A stretch of 64,000 bases of DNA, taken from the NCBI GenBank assembly GCA_023627715.1, contig JAMAHW010000079.1, positions 62,001 to 126,000 on the forward strand, in the 5' to 3' direction. A program made the position numbers and the translations under genes. The stretch is from Periconia sp. R9002. Lineage: Eukaryota; Ascomycota; Dothideomycetes; Pleosporales; Periconiaceae. How positions within the stretch are numbered: the stretch's first letter is position 1; every line of letters starts with the position of its first letter. The notes below the pieces were generated by a model that saw nothing but the letters and a program-made list of their open reading frames with translations, made no database searches and was not told where the DNA came from. This document shows, piece by piece, positions 12,101 to 24,400 of this stretch.

Positions 12101-12842
12101 TGATCGTGACCGAGATCGAAAACGTGATTACGATAAGGAACCCAAATCTGCGACATCTACTCGAGCTTCTTCGCCTCCATTCAACGCGCCTACGGGCCCA
12201 TCAGCAGATAACTTCTCGTTTCGCGGTGCCAGCAAGTCTAAAAACTCCACGATGCCACCACCAACCGGACCACGTAGTCTCCAGGTGCCAAAAGGCCCAT
12301 CCGCAGACAAAGACAAGCATACACGCAAAGGAAGTGCCGGTTCAGTCTCCTCTACACCCATCACACCCACTGTGCAGGATCATTACGCCGCAGAACGTGA
12401 GAAGAACGCTCGTGAGCGAGTGGGCCTCGAGCATCGCCCCAGCAGCCGAGACAGCAAGTTCTCACACTCTCGCCCTCTAGGTGCCCGCATCTCATCGTCC
12501 TCATCATCTCGAGCTCCCATTCCCCCGGTCAAACGTTCCTACGACGACGAAGACGATGATGATGTGGATTTCCCCAATATAAGACGCAAGTCTATTGCTG
12601 CAGCTGCTGCAGCTGCCACAGCGGCGACTCCAGGTTCCGGTCCAGCCCCAGCCTCGCCATCGAGTTCCCACCGCGACAAGCGTCGCAAGAGCGGCGGCGA
12701 GAATGGCGGCGAGCTGGCGAACCTGTTTGCCAAGAGCTTAAGGAAGAGGACGGCTACTCTTAGAAGGGGTGGCGTCAAGACCGAGGGCGACACGGAGCGA
12801 GAGCTTGAAAGGGCAGAGCGGGAAAGGGATAGGAGGTTCTGA
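9156..12842 (+). CDS. RING-finger protein with Asn/Met/Gly-rich middle and RS-type C-terminus
   Basis: Seven exons encode about 1,097 residues: 9156-9211, 9267-9382, 9443-9804, 9859-10135, 10199-10587, 10696-11324, 11378-12842. Phases agree at every junction. Residues 34-71 form a zinc finger C34-x2-C37-x11-CC-x4-C55-x2-C58-x9-C68-x2-C71. Its spacing resembles the C4C4 RING of RBBP6/Mpe1, which are polyadenylation-linked E3 ligases. The DWNN domain and zinc knuckle of those proteins are absent. The middle is Met/Asn/Gly-rich, low complexity and probably disordered. The C-terminus is rich in Arg-Ser, Arg-Asp and Arg-Glu repeats, as in splicing and mRNA 3'-end factors, followed by a Ser/Ala-rich tail. 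A nuclear RNA-processing ubiquitin ligase is the inference; direct function is unknown. Introns 3, 4 and 5 are 54, 63 and 108 nt, lack stops and keep frame if retained. Confidence 0.85.
11566..12140 (+). repeat. Arg/Asp/Ser codon repeats of the RS-like domain
   Basis: Short tandem units lie within the last exon of the RING-RS gene. A 9-nt repeat near 11578-11612 encodes DDR copies, and 12080-12125 encodes alternating Asp-His and Asp-Arg. They are coding low complexity, not a separate element. Confidence 0.65.
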
Positions 12843-14325
12843 TGCATCTCTTTGGGGGGAAATAGGGTTCCTGGTTGATTGGTTGAGTGAGTTTGAATGG
12901 ACGAAAGGCATTCTGGTGAGACAGTGTCGGTCGTGGAGAAGAGGGAGATGTTGGGAGGGTGAGGTGGCTGTCTACATTGCATTGTATTGCATCTGCATTC
13001 TGGATCGGGAGGTTTATTTTTTTCTTTTCGTCGTCTCCTTCCACCATAGGAGCGAACGGTTGACATCTTGACGACGGGGTGGTTTTTTTTCCATCTTGTG
13101 GTTGGGTGGTTCCTGTTTTGTGAGCAGGGGAGGCTTATTTTTTTGAAGTTGGAGATTTGAAGATGGGGCGCGTGTGTGAGTGTGCATGTGAAAAATACCC
13201 TCCTCCCCTTACTCGCAACCTTTGCATTACCTTGGCCCACTTTGGGGGTTCAAGAAGCACTTTGCGGTACATAGCATATGCAGAGAAAAAAATGGCATTG
13301 TGTTTGCATTTTTAAGTTGTTTCTGTTTCGATGTGAAAATATTAAAGTAATGTGTCGTAGAGTTATTGGACTAAGCGTGATATCGACGCAGTGAGATATC
13401 GTAGAGACGGCATCGGTTGGGACGGATATGTACGGAGGTAAGCTTTATGTGGTTGTATATAGATAGGCGGGTATGTAGGTATATAGGTTAGTTGCAAGTA
13501 AATAAAATTGTATTTGGATAAGGGTAACTACATATGTAACTCACCTCCAAACCCTCGAGAGCAAAAATATACGGACTCGTCATATATCTATGTAAATCCC
13601 ATCCAACTACTTATGTATGTATGATTTTTGCCTTTTAAATCCCTTCGTTTCGTTCGTCTTTTTATGTTTTTGTAAGTTGTTAAAAGTTCACACATGGTTT
13701 AGATTAAAAAAAAATTATAACATTTCACCTCACTCTATAACTTAATAATAACATAAATTTTTTTTTTTTAAAAAAAAATTAGAAATCCTCGACAAACACA
13801 AGGAAATTACATACCTCTCGTATCCCTTAGACCGTCTAGCTCTACCACTTTTTCCATTCGTGTCTTCAAATTTTCGTCTTGTAATATTTAAAATGGTATT
13901 ATTTGTCAGTTTATTGATCTTGAGAATTGTGGGACGTAAAGTACATAAAATTAGAGCTTTATTTAGTGGTGAGTCGAGATGAATAAGTTGTTATGTATAC
14001 GGGAAATATAATAGCACGTAGGTACGTATTCTTTTTAAATAACGTCCTCCCTTCAAACGTTTTCTTCACACGTTTTCTTCTCATGTATACTCTCCTCTAC
14101 TTCCCTTTTTAATTTGGAGTTTACTGTATGTTCCGGAAAAAGGATGTGAGAGAGGGGTAAAGTGTTAGTTTTGGTGAGATGAATTGCTAGGAAAAGAGGG
14201 TAGAAAAGAAAGACTGTTTTGAGTAGACGAGACAGGAAGGATAGCCATGTGGTCAAGTTTGAGGTGCTTTATTTTTGATTCTCATACCGATTTTTTTTGC
14301 TACATATACAGGAGATGAAGGTTTC
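12843..14325. other. AT-rich intergenic between convergent genes, 1.5 kb
   Basis: This stretch contains the 3' flanks of the RING-RS and P5CR genes. 13240-14290 is strongly AT-rich, with a T10/A9 block near 13755-13780 and a T8 run near 14290. No gene is supported. Confidence 0.6.
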
Positions 14326-15523
14326 CTAATGCCTTGTACCATTGACATTCTTCGCTCCCTGTCCAAGCTGGCTAGCCACGACCGTGGCCTCCCTGATAGC
14401 TCTGCTCACGACGCCCCTGACCGCGCCCTCCTCTAGCACCAACAGCCCCCCAATAGTGCACCCACCGGGTGTGCTGACCTTATCCCTCAACACAGCTGGG
14501 TGCTCGCCGCCCTCAAGCACCAACCCCGTCGTGCCCCTCATCGTCTGCGCAGCCATCAACTGCGCCTCAGCGCGCGGCAAACCCATGGCGACGGCACCAT
14601 CGGCCGCTGCTTCGAGGACGAGCGCGAAGAAGGCAGGGCCTGATCCGCACAGTGCGGTGCTGACGTCCATTTGTGCGGGTGGCAACTCGACAACGCGGCC
14701 GATGCTTGAGAAGATGAAGCGGACGAGAGAGAGTTGTTGAGGTGCAAGGGGGGGAGTCGTGGTTTGGATCACGCTCATGGATTCACGCACAAACGACGCC
14801 GTGTTGGGCATCACCCTCACGACTCTGCACCCGCCCTCCGGCACGCCGCCGTCTGGGTACAGCGCGGCTTCGATCTGGTCTTGCGTCACACCCGCGAGGA
14901 TGCTGACGAGGATTTTGCCGTGCAGGGCCTCGCGCATGCCCGGTTCTTGCAGTATGGCTTTGAAACCGTGGGGTTTGCACGAGAGGAGGATGATGTCGCC
15001 CGAGGAGGCGCCCGTGATGTTATCGTTGGTGAGTGTTTGGAGCGGGAAGTTGTAGTGGCCTAGAGCGGCTTTTACTTTCTCTTCAGCGGGCGCCCAGGTG
15101 TCGCAGGCGATGAAGTGCGTGAGGTTGGGAGTATCGGAGGAGGAGGGGGAGGAGGAGATGGCGGACTGGACTTTGGCGGAGGCGAGGGAAGCCATTACAC
15201 CGCCCATGATTGCGATGCCCATGGTGCCTAGGGAATTCGTTAGTATGTATAACGATTTGGGAAGGGGGGTGGAAGTGAAGTGAGTGGTAGATGTTTGACT
15301 TTAAAGGGGGTTGTAATTGTCAATTAGACAGCGTTGTCCTCTTGAACAGTCTTCTCTTTCAATTTAAAGGTCCAATTGGGCTCTCCAAAGCATAGATGTG
15401 GTGTTTCCCTCCCCCGAGATTCATCTCGAATGTGTGAAAGCGGGGTTGTTCAGAATGAGAATTAGACATACCAGAGCCCAAGACGGTCAATGTAAGACCC
15501 TTTTCTCCTTTGGAATCAGCCAT
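14326..15523 (-). CDS. Pyrroline-5-carboxylate reductase
   Basis: Catalyses NAD(P)H-dependent reduction of 1-pyrroline-5-carboxylate to proline, the last step of proline synthesis. Exon 1 (15523-15472) encodes MADSKGEKGLTLTVLGSG. A 244-nt intron with an ACTAACG branch site ends in CCTAG, and exon 2 (15227-14326) continues GTMGIAIMGG, rebuilding the Rossmann dinucleotide loop. Total 317 residues, slightly longer than the usual ~280. Other family signatures are VRVMPNTAS and, in the C-terminal dimerisation domain, CGSGPAFFALVLEA and the stretch DKVSTPGGCTIGGL. The equivalent yeast gene is PRO3. It diverges from the Ctk3 gene at 16005. Identification is secure. Confidence 0.95.
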
Positions 15524-16004
15524 GGCGTTTCAGTATCCCAGGTAACAGTAATTTCGAAGGTATTTTGAAGAAGGAGAAGACAGAGTCACATCGAACGGCT
15601 GGAGCGAGTATCGGAGAGGGACGAAGAAGACGACCAAACCCCCCGCCGACGGAAGCCGCCCGCCTCTGATTCGTCCTCGCATACGCGATAGCCGCGTCAC
15701 CAAACACTGTCTCGACTCCCCAGCTAGAGCTCCAAAGCTCGACGGCAACGGCTCGCAACAAAAGCAACCACCAAGAGCACCACACCTCCTTCCCTCGGTC
15801 AATCACTTCCCCCTACATATGTGGTACACTCCCGTCTTCCGCTTCAACCACATCTTCCGCGATCCCACTCAAGACCCCTCATCGTCCACCCCATCCCCTC
15901 GCGGCCGCCGCCCCCTCTCTCGCCGAAGCTCGCGCTCTTCAGCCTCTCCCCACGCCTACCTCCGCGCCCTCGCCAATCCAGTTCCTCAGAGTCCCGCAGC
16001 CAAA
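15524..16004. promoter_or_regulatory. Divergent upstream region of P5CR and Ctk3, 481 bp
   Basis: The region lies between two divergent start codons. It is C-rich toward 16005. An open frame upstream of 16005 stays in frame with Ctk3 from ATG 15819, but it encodes Pro/Ser/Arg-rich low complexity and is treated as leader. Confidence 0.45.
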
Positions 16005-16842
16005 ATGGATCCATTCGAAGTCCGCATCCGCTTCTCCTCGCTCCTCTCGCACCTCAGCGCCGCGCACACGTCGCACCAGAAAGCCGCCGTGTTCGCGCTC
16101 AAGAACCGCGAGATGGATGAGGACTTACACTCGTGCATCCTCGAGCAGCTCGAGCGCAACAACATGAACAATCGTGCGAATATCATGTTCTTTATCGACG
16201 TGCTGTGTGAGATGGCGATTAAGGAGGATGAGGGGGGTGGTGTGGGTTATGTGAGGATGATGCAGAGGGATATCATGAGGGTTGTGGATGCGGTTTGTCC
16301 TGCTGATGGGACGGGAGCTGCTAACGTTAGGGTTGTTAGGAAGGTTGGTTGCAATTTTTCGTTTTCTGTCCAATCCTCCCATCTTTTTTCCCTTTTCTCC
16401 ATGATTCTCCCTTCAACAACCCCCTCCGACATTGCACTCATGTCCACTTACACACCAACCACCTACCGCACAGGTCCTCACCGCCCTCCAACAAAAACAA
16501 ATCCTCCTCCCCGAAACCCTTTCCGAGCTCGAGGCCGTCCTCAAAGACCGCGACATCGCCGCCACACACCCCTTCACCAGCACGACCACCGGCGACAACG
16601 CCTCGGCGACGCCCGCCCGCAACGGCAGCAGCGCCCGCCTCGAGAAACGCCAGATTGAGCAGCGCATCGAGGAGGACCGCGAACGCCATAAACGGCTGCG
16701 GGAGAGCATCTGGGCCGTCTCCGGCGAGGGCGGAGAAGAGGCCGAGAAGATGTGGGAGACGGCGAGTGATGTCGCGGAGGATAATTATATGGATGTGGCC
16801 GAGGATGTTGAGGAGAAGAGACGGGGGGCTGAAGTTGGTTAA
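16005..16842 (+). CDS. CTK3: CTD kinase subunit gamma (Ctk3-like)
   Basis: The gamma subunit of CTDK-I, which phosphorylates the RNA polymerase II C-terminal repeat during elongation together with the kinase (Ctk1) and cyclin (Ctk2). Two exons (16005-16343 and 16474-16842), intron 130 nt, encode 235 residues. The N-terminal ~115 residues (MDPFEVRIRFSSLLSHL, ILEQLERNNMNNRANIMFF, VRVVRKVLTALQQK after splicing) are the alpha-helical CID-like domain of the family. The C-terminus is a charged helix (RLEKRQIEQRIEEDRERHKR) and a short acidic tail. The start at 16005 has a good context (CCAAAATGG) and begins where the conserved domain begins. An in-frame ATG 62 codons upstream (15819) leads only to low complexity. 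Confidence 0.9.
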
Positions 16843-17285
16843 GGAGGCGTGCGAGCGGAGGGATGTAGGTTGGTTTGGTTGGATTATGATTTGGTCTGTT
16901 TGCTTCTGAAAAAGGAATTGGGGTTACGCATGCATGGATTTAGGCGTTTTGTAAGATACCATCCAAGGACCAAAAAAGGCGTTGAGTACATAAGTAAGGT
17001 ACAGAGCAGGTGTGCGTACTTTGGTTCGCTGCTGTCCCCTTACTCCCTCTTTCTATCAAGGTTCTTTTTACGCGCGCACATAATGAATACATCCAAAGAA
17101 GAATTTGTTTCCGGTTTCGTATCTGTACAACACGTCAAGACGCCGAAATGCTATATAGTACAGTATAGATATCTCCGCTGCTGATCCAATCCATTCTTAC
17201 ACGCGATTCATTTCCCCCGTTGCCCTCGCTCTCAATCCACCCCAGACACGTCATCCCCTTCTACCCTCTCCCCACATAAAAACAT
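16843..17285. other. Intergenic between convergent genes, 443 bp
   Basis: Contains the 3' flanks of Ctk3 and bL12m. No further feature was seen. Confidence 0.6.
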
Positions 17286-18107
17286 CTAATCCATAGTAAC
17301 AGTAGCACCGAGACCCTTGAGCGTCTCGACAATCTTCTCAGCATCCTCCTTGGGCACACCCTCCTTCATCATCTTAGGCGCGCTCTCGACGAACTTCTTG
17401 CTGTCGACCAAGCTCAGGCCCAGCATGGCTTTGATCTCCTTGATGATCTTGGGCTTGGATCCCGCGTCGAACTTCTCGAGCTTGAGGTTGAAGAGCGTCT
17501 TTTCGGCCGCTGCGGGCGCGGCTTCTTCTTCCTCGGCAGGAGCGGCGGCGGCTGCTGGACCGGCGCCACCAGGGCCGGCGACGAAACCGCCCATAGGCAT
17601 GTCGGGGATGTTGAGGCGGGTCTGTTGAGAGGGAGTTAGTGGTGGGTGGGTACTCCAGGTGTATAAGGGCTGAGGGTTTTGTGAAGGGATATGTTTGTAG
17701 TAGGAGTAAATGGGAAATTGAAGTAGGAAAAGCAGAAGAATGGCAATTGAACTCCTTTCCACCCGGATTGAAAGATCTCCGCCGATGATGGCTAAGAGGA
17801 CCCATCCAATTTAGATCCAAACGTGCCCAAAACAAGACACAAAATTCCACCTAACCACTCAAAACAAAATGTATCTCCATACCTTCAGCGTCGACACCAA
17901 ATCAGCCGTCTCCAACAGCGTCAATTGACTTATTTGATCCACAATAGTCGCAATCTTGGGGTTCGTAGGCGCCGCAGCTGCGTCGGTCGACTGCCATCTC
18001 CGCGATGACTTCTGCTGTGCGAGGGAGGCGGTGGCGGGACGGTACATGGACGCGGAGCGAGCGTTGCAGACGCAGCGCCTCAGGGCGCGAGATGCGGGGG
18101 CGGACAT
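17286..18107 (-). CDS. MRPL12: Mitochondrial ribosomal protein bL12m
   Basis: The stalk protein of the large mitochondrial ribosomal subunit, homologous to bacterial L7/L12; it recruits translation factors. Exon 1 (18107-17883) encodes an Arg/Ser/Ala-rich mitochondrial presequence (MSAPASRALRRCVCNARSAS) and the dimerisation part (ISQLTLLETADLVSTLK). A 261-nt intron with a CACTAAC branch ends in CAACAG. Exon 2 (17621-17286) gives TRLNIPDMPMGGF, an Ala/Glu hinge, and the globular domain (FNLKLEKFDAGSKPKIIKEI, GLSLVDSKKFVE). Total 186 residues, a normal length. An in-frame ATG at 18269 exists upstream, but the presequence argues for 18107. The gene is divergent from midasin. Confidence 0.95.
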
Positions 18108-18417
18108 GATGGAGCCGTGTGGTGGGAGGGCGATGATGGATGGGGGATATTTCAAAGGTAGTGGATTGATGGCTGCACGTCGTGAGCTTTCGAGAGATTT
18201 TGCGGAGCGGGAGTTAGACGGATGCGGTTTGGCGTCGAAAGTTGGGTGGTCTGTGCGCAGGAAATCCATCCAAATTTTTGGAACGAGGCAAATGGTGTAC
18301 TTTTTTTTTTAACTTCCAATAGACTCTGGACGGCTCGCTGGATTGTTGTTTTCTCTCCGCATGAGAAAACATGAGAGGACTGTTCATAACATAAATATAT
18401 CACCTGTCCTCCGCGAA
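18108..18417. promoter_or_regulatory. Shared upstream region of bL12m and midasin, 310 bp
   Basis: This is the shortest divergent spacer in the window between two clear genes. It includes a T10-11 tract at about 18301-18311, the kind of poly(dA:dT) element that excludes nucleosomes in fungal promoters. Sharing of control is an inference. Confidence 0.5.
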
Positions 18418-21400
18418 ATGGAGGTTTCCAATGTTCTCCAGGCCGGTAAAACGGTCTCCTTCGATTCCCTCGCCGACGAAGCCTTGAAATCACGGGCCAC
18501 CGATGCGCTTTTTGTCCAGTACGAACGCCTCTTCGTTGAAGTGTGCGCGAAATGGATCCAGTCCGGAATCGAAAGCGAGGCGAAAATCGCGGCATTCGGT
18601 CGCATTCTCCCTCTTGCGCCTCACATCGCCGAGCACGTGGAACGATTCCTAGCTACAGTCTCTACGTCTTCTATCCTTGGATCGCTGGCCGCGAATGCTC
18701 CTGGCAATTCAAATGTGAATTCACCAGATTTCGAGCTTCTTGAAGTTCTATTAGGGACGTTTCGACTTCTAAGTTTTCAATGTCGAGATTTTGCGCGCCA
18801 TGTACAACCGCTAGCGCTAGAGAAATTGTTCTCTCATTCGAACAGCTGTGTGAGATATCTGGCCGTTCGAATTTACTGTCTCTATGTGCATGCTGCGGAC
18901 CATGCTACCAAAACACTACTTGAGACTTATGTCGGAGTAGCAGAGATACCGGAGAAGTGGGAAGAGGGCACAATTGATTATCGGTTCTTGTCATTGTGGG
19001 AAGAAAAAAGATGGAACCATATCCAGTCTAAGCTGGAGGAAAGCCGAGCTGGAATGACCCAACCGTCTCCAGCATCGGTGCAGCAACAGCTCTCACCATA
19101 TACCGTGAACATCGCTGACATACTTTTACCGCGACTAGACGGCGCTCCGTCTCACGAAAAGCCATCTGAACTCGTGTCTACACCTACCACTGAGCTCAAT
19201 TTGTCGCGGATCGCCTCTGCGCTGCTTGATTCTAGCCCCCTTCTTCTCACTGGTCTTGCAGGATCCGGCAAGACATTGTTAACTCGTCACTTTGCATGGC
19301 AATTGAACAAGCTTGATTCCATGGTCACACTCCATCTCAACGAACAGAGCGATGCAAAGCTGTTAGTCGGAATGTATGCTACAGGAGCGAAGCCCGGGAC
19401 CTTTAGCTGGAGGCCTGGTGTTTTGACCACGGCTGTAAAAGAAGGGCGATGGATTTTCATTGAAGATTTGGATCGAGCTCCCAATGAAGTTGTCAGCACG
19501 CTGTTGCCGCTGATTGAAAGTGGCGAGCTTCTCATTCCCAACCGGGGCGAGACTGTTCGAGCTGCAAGAGGATTTAGGATTATCGCTACCATGCGCAGTA
19601 CACTCAACCCTGCTGGGCAGCAAATAATACCTCGCCAAAACATGATTGGGTTGCGCTTCTGGAATTCGGTTACAGTGAATATGCCGGAACTGAGCGAGCT
19701 GGAACAAATTATTTTTGTCAAATATCCATCCCTGCAAAAGCACATTGGTGGTATTATGCGAACATATGCTAGGCTTTTGGAACTCTATTCAGATGCAAAG
19801 TTCTCGTCCGAAAATGGAACCTCGTTGCGCGCACTCACCCCTCGAGATTTGCTAAAGTGGTGCGATAGGGTAGCTGTACTCTTAGAACAGTCTTCATCTT
19901 TCAGCACAGCTCAAATGGACGATATATTCATGGAGGCTTTCGATTGCTTTGCTGGTAGTTTGCGAAGTGAAAAATCGCGTGCTCAGACGATGGCATGCGT
20001 AGCTCAAGAGTTGCATATAGACCCTCAGCGGCGCGATCATTTGCTTGAGGGCCGAGAGGTGAAGTTGGACGTCCCCGTAAAAAGTACCAGCTCCGGAACG
20101 ATCCAGATAGGAAGAGCGAAGCTCTCAAAACATAGGATATCGAAAAGACATACATCAGGAAGACCTTTCTCTACCAACAACTACACTCTACGTTTACTCG
20201 AAAAAATTGCGGTAGCAGTCAACCGCCAGGAACCGTTACTTCTAGTGGGTGAAACTGGTACAGGAAAGACAACATGCATACAATATCTTGCGGAACAGCT
20301 TGGCCGGAAAATGGTCGCTTTCAATTTGTCACAGCAGAGTGAGAGTGGTGATCTGTTGGGAGGATACAAACCAGTGAACGTAAGAAGTCTAGTCATACCG
20401 CTCAAGGATGAGTTCGATGACCTTTTCGATACAACTTTTTCACGCAAAAAGAATCAGCGCTTCATCGAGATGCTCGGAAAGCGCGTGGCAAAAGGAGAAT
20501 GGAAACGGGTTTGCACCCTCTGGCGTGAAGCACTGAAAATGGTTGACGCTGCGCGCAAAGCTCACGAGTCGCAAACATCCTCGCCAGATCCGGATGGCGG
20601 ACAACCGAAGAAGAAACGCAAGGTCGATTCACTCCCTGCGAATTTCCCCAAATCTCGGTGGGAGAAGTTCGCCACCGATTTACACAACCTCGAAGCACAA
20701 TTAGCCAACGGGTCGGAAGCGTTTGCGTTTTCATTTTTGGAGGGCAACATTGTCAAAGCTGTTCGGAATGGCGACTGGGTGCTGCTCGACGAAATCAATT
20801 TAGCATCATCAGATACCTTAGAAGCCCTCGCAGACCTCCTTGGTAGCGGGCCAGATGGTACACCGTCAATTCTCCTTACGGAAACTGGGAATGTGGAACG
20901 AGTAGTTGCACATCCCGACTTCAGAGTATTTGCCGCCATGAACCCAGCTACCGATGTTGGCAAAAAAGACCTTCCCCCAGGCATCCGGTCTAGGTTCACG
21001 GAGCTTTACGTAGAGAGCCCCGACAGTGATAGAAAGAGTCTGCAAAACATCGTCGAGAAATATCTAGCAGGTGGCCAACACGATCCCGCTATCATGAAAA
21101 TTTCTGCCGATGTGACCAAGCTCTATCTCAAGATACAAGAGCTGGCGAAGGCTAACATGCTTGTTGATGGCGCTGACCAGAAGGCACACTTCAGTCTTCG
21201 CACATTGACCCGCACTCTCACTTATGCCAGAGAAATCGCGCCTTCGTGTACTTTGAGACGAGCTCTGTTTGAGGGATTTCACATGAGCTTTCTTACCTTC
21301 TTAGGCAGAGCATCCGAAGATCTTGTCGCACCACTCATCAAAGAGATACTGTTCCCCCAGAGAGCCATCCTCAAGGCAGAGTTGGGGAAGCCGCTTCAAC

Positions 21401-24400
21401 AGCCTGCAGATGGCCGTAACTATGTCCGACAGGGCCACTACTGGCTTCGCCAAGGTGCCGCACCTGTGGAAGAGCAACCTCACTATATCATCACTCCCTT
21501 CGTCCAACGGAACATGAACAACCTTATTCGAGCGTCGTCAACTCGACGGTATCCCGTACTCATCCAAGGTCCGACTTCCTCCGGAAAGACAAGTATGATT
21601 GAGTACCTTGCCAAACGATCCGGGAACACATTTGTGCGCATCAACAATCATGAACACACTGATCTTCAAGAATATCTGGGTTCATATATATCAGGTAATG
21701 ACGGTAAACTCACATTTCAAGAAGGAATACTAGTTCGGGCTCTCCGTGAGGGCCATTGGATTGTCCTGGACGAGCTGAACCTTGCACCTACCGATGTTCT
21801 TGAAGCTCTCAATCGCCTGTTGGACGATAACAGAGAGCTTCTCATCCCCGAAACGCAGGAAGTCGTGCGTCCTCATGAGGATTTTATGCTTTTTGCAACA
21901 CAAAATCCCGCTGGTCTATACGGAGGTCGAAAAGTTTTGTCGAGGGCATTCCGCAATCGTTTCCTTGAGCTACACTTTGATGACATTCCCGTGGAAGAAT
22001 TGACTGAAATTTTGCACCGACGCACAATGATACCCGAGTCCTGGTGCAAACGCATCGTTAGCGTATACCAAGAGCTTTCCACTTTGCGTCAAGAGAACAG
22101 ATTGTTTGAACAAAAAAGCTTTGCTACTTTGCGTGATCTCTTCAGATGGGCGCAACGGAAAGCCGATACTATCCAAGACCTAGCCAACAACGGTTATATG
22201 CTCCTGGCAGAGCGTGTGCGCAAAGAAGACGAACGAGTCGCCGTCAAGAAAATCATCGAGGATGTCATGAGCAAGAAAGGACCACGCGTCTCTATCGACG
22301 AGGAGACTATGTATAGTGATACCTTCTCGCCGGAGATCAAACTCTGCAAGGAGAAGGCTGGGGTTGACGCTAGCGTGGTATGGACGCGAGCGATGCGTAG
22401 ACTGTTCGTACTTGTCTCTCACGCCATACGGAACAATGAACCTGTGCTATTGGTCGGAGAAACAGGTTGCGGTAAAACTACCGTGTGCCAAATGTTATCT
22501 GATGCCTTTGATAAGCAGCTGCACATTTTAAACGCCCATCAGAACACCGAAACTGGTGATCTTATTGGTGCCCAAAGGCCAATTCGAAATCGAGCCGCCA
22601 TTGAGGAACTCCTCCATCGCCAGGTTCTGTCGGTTTTCCAAAACCTGCCTCAGCCTCAGGATATTGATGTTTCTACCCTCGAACTACCAGCATTGCTCGA
22701 TCTATATGACAATCTCGATAAGAGCATACGCAACTTGATACCTCTTGAGCACCAAGAAGAGATACATATGAACAGAGTCAAGTCCGGGGCGTTGTTTGAG
22801 TGGGCCGATGGCAGTCTCGTGCATGCCATGAAAACGGGACAATACTTCCTTCTAGATGAAATATCTCTCGCAGATGATTCCGTTCTTGAGCGCTTGAACA
22901 GTGTCTTAGAATCATCGCGGACATTGCTATTGGCAGAGAAGGGTCCGGTAGATTCACTCGTTACTGCGAGCGAAGGCTTTCAATTCTTAGCTACAATGAA
23001 CCCAGGCGGCGACTACGGCAAAAAAGAACTCTCACCTGCACTTCGCAATCGTTTCACTGAGATATGGGTACCCGCGCTCTCGGACGTGGAGGATATACTG
23101 CAAATCGTTCGATCGAGGCTTAAGCCCAGCGCCGTTCAGTATGCCGACTCCATCGTCTCATTTTCTCAATGGTTCAATGAGAAATATAACACTTCAGTGG
23201 CCTCTTCCATATCCATTCGAGACACGCTCGCATGGGTCACGTTTATCAACAAGTCTGCAAACGACAATTCAGTTTTTGGCATTGTACATGGTGCGGCGAT
23301 GGTTTTCATCGATACATTGGGGGCCAACCCGGCAGGGCTACTTGCGATTTCCTCTGCCTCAATCGACGAAGAACGAAAGGCATGCGTACAGAAGCTAAGC
23401 GAGCTCCTTGGAACTGATGTGAGCCCTCTGTATTTTGGGTCGATCGATGTGTCATCCACTCCCGAGAGCCTTCAGCTGGGTGCATTTTCTATCTCGATGG
23501 TCTCCCAGACCTCCCAAGCTGACGTTGGCTTTTCGCTCGAAGCTCCTACTACTCGTTCCAATGCGATGCGTGTAGTACGTGCATTGCAACTGTCAAAACC
23601 TATTCTGCTTGAGGGCAATCCTGGTGTCGGTAAAACCACACTCATTACCGCGCTCGCCAAAGCGATTGGAAAACCTCTGACACGTCTCAATTTATCTGAG
23701 CAAACTGATTTGATGGATTTGTTCGGATCAGATGTTCCCGTTGAAGGCGGTCAAGCTGGGACGTTTGCATGGCGTGATGCACCATTTCTCAAAGCTATGA
23801 AGAATGGCGATTGGGTGCTACTCGATGAGATGAACTTGGCATCCCAGTCGGTGCTGGAAGGTCTGAACGCAGTGCTTGACCATCGCGGTGAAGTATATAT
23901 CTCTGAGTTAGATCAGACGTTCCATAAACACCCCGACTTCCGTGTTTTCGCTGCCCAAAACCCTCATCATCAAGGTGGCGGTCGAAAGGGACTGCCTGCG
24001 TCTTTCGTCAACCGCTTTACTGTCGTCTACGCAGATATCTTCCGTCCCGAGGATCTGCAGCTTATATGCTCTAAGGTCTTTCCTGGTATCTCAGACGATG
24101 AAGTGAAGAGACTAATTACCTTCGTCTCGGAACTTGATGATCAAGTCGTCAATCGTCGTGCCTTTGGTCAGCTTGGAGCGCCTTGGGAGTTCAACTTGCG
24201 TGATACACTTCGATGGCTTCAGCTCCTTGCTTCGGAGGTGTTCACTGGCTCAGCAAGAGATTTCTTGGACACCATCTTCGCACAACGCTTCCGCTCTGAG
24301 GGTGATCGTGCTCGACTCTTAGCTCTTTTCCAAAGCATATATGGGTTGCATCAACCCCGTATGACACTACATCATGATATGAATAGCACGATAGTTCAAG

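Noticed and set aside
12539..13240. 233-residue minus-strand frame
   Set aside because: Its N-terminal part reads 3' UTR and its C-terminal part is antisense to Ala/Ser/Asp-rich codons of the RING-RS gene.
15819..16004. Upstream in-frame start for Ctk3
   Set aside because: The extra 62 residues are Pro/Ser/Arg low complexity; the conserved domain begins at 16005 with a better start context.
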